From G963663315 sp965214205 (GTDB taxonomy: Bacteria > Pseudomonadota > Gammaproteobacteria > Arenicellales > Poriferihabitantaceae), in NCBI GenBank assembly GCA_965214205.1, contig OZ243941.1, positions 496,001 through 560,000 of the forward strand: a DNA stretch of 64,000 nucleotides, given 5' to 3'. A model generated the notes under the pieces. It did not search any database, had not been told where the DNA came from, and saw only the letters and a program-made list of their open reading frames with translations. Every line of letters begins with the position of its first letter. Positions within the stretch are counted from its first letter, which is position 1. Positions 63,992-64,000 of the stretch are shown in pieces. A program made the position numbers and the translations under genes.

Positions 63992-64000
63992 GGGGGGACA

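Overview
The window reads as a chromosome segment of a gammaproteobacterium. The signs are glyQ/glyS as separate subunits, pdxA-rsmA, parC, cysG, DsbD/FxsA, a lipopolysaccharide core set (gmhB, waaG, a Kdo-kinase-like gene) and groESL. Several accessory blocks are of the kind common in marine or host-associated bacteria: TRAP uptake, sulfonate use, polyol use and glutathione transferases. I cannot name the genus. No rRNA, tRNA or CRISPR array was recognised, and no intact insertion sequence or phage was seen.

Layout. 1-1456: two tandem enolase-superfamily enzymes, the first cut by the window edge. 1489-3816: a scarred accessory stretch with a short terminal-inverted-repeat element, a glycosyltransferase resembling animal GM2 synthase, a truncated Phd antitoxin running antisense into that gene, an FMN riboswitch driving a type-II lumazine synthase (RibH2), and a broken second copy of the glycosyltransferase 5' end. 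3813-25416: mostly housekeeping, with the alkyltransferase-like protein ATL, pdxA, rsmA, a long leftward block (parC, purC, a kinase, a phosphoglucose isomerase-like gene, glyQ, glyS, a MazG-like gene, gmhB, plsC), moaB against moaD-moaE, tlpA-like and dsbD, fxsA, a kinase-fold protein, groESL under a perfect CIRCE operator, and a TPR protein. 25524-29437: galE, waaG-like, gloA and a YghU-like glutathione transferase.

29515-37938 is a tightly packed leftward eight-gene unit: SAM methyltransferase, five-part branched-chain-type ABC importer, polytopic membrane protein of unknown role and PLP-dependent decarboxylase, with several 4-nt or 1-nt overlaps. It is the best candidate for an undescribed system: import, decarboxylation and perhaps methylation of one compound. 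Next to it lies a nicotinamidase gene broken by a one-base deficit in a G6 tract.

38940-45321 matches the layout of hpsKLM-hpsN-hpsO-hpsP, a 2,3-dihydroxypropane-1-sulfonate (DHPS) import and oxidation pathway, although the downstream C-S lyase is not in the window. After cspA come an arginine-deiminase-fold hydrolase, a cysteine-desulfurase-like enzyme, cysG, a TrpD-like protein and a Sel1 protein. 51387-59147 is a complete, GC-rich polyol (mannitol/sorbitol-type) uptake and oxidation operon with its ROK regulator, alphaproteobacterial in arrangement and probably acquired. The right end holds a glutathione transferase, a secreted formylglycine-generating-enzyme fold that lacks the catalytic cysteines, a methyltransferase, two hypothetical genes, a secreted DUF1524/Excalibur nuclease, a short-chain dehydrogenase and paired palindromes.
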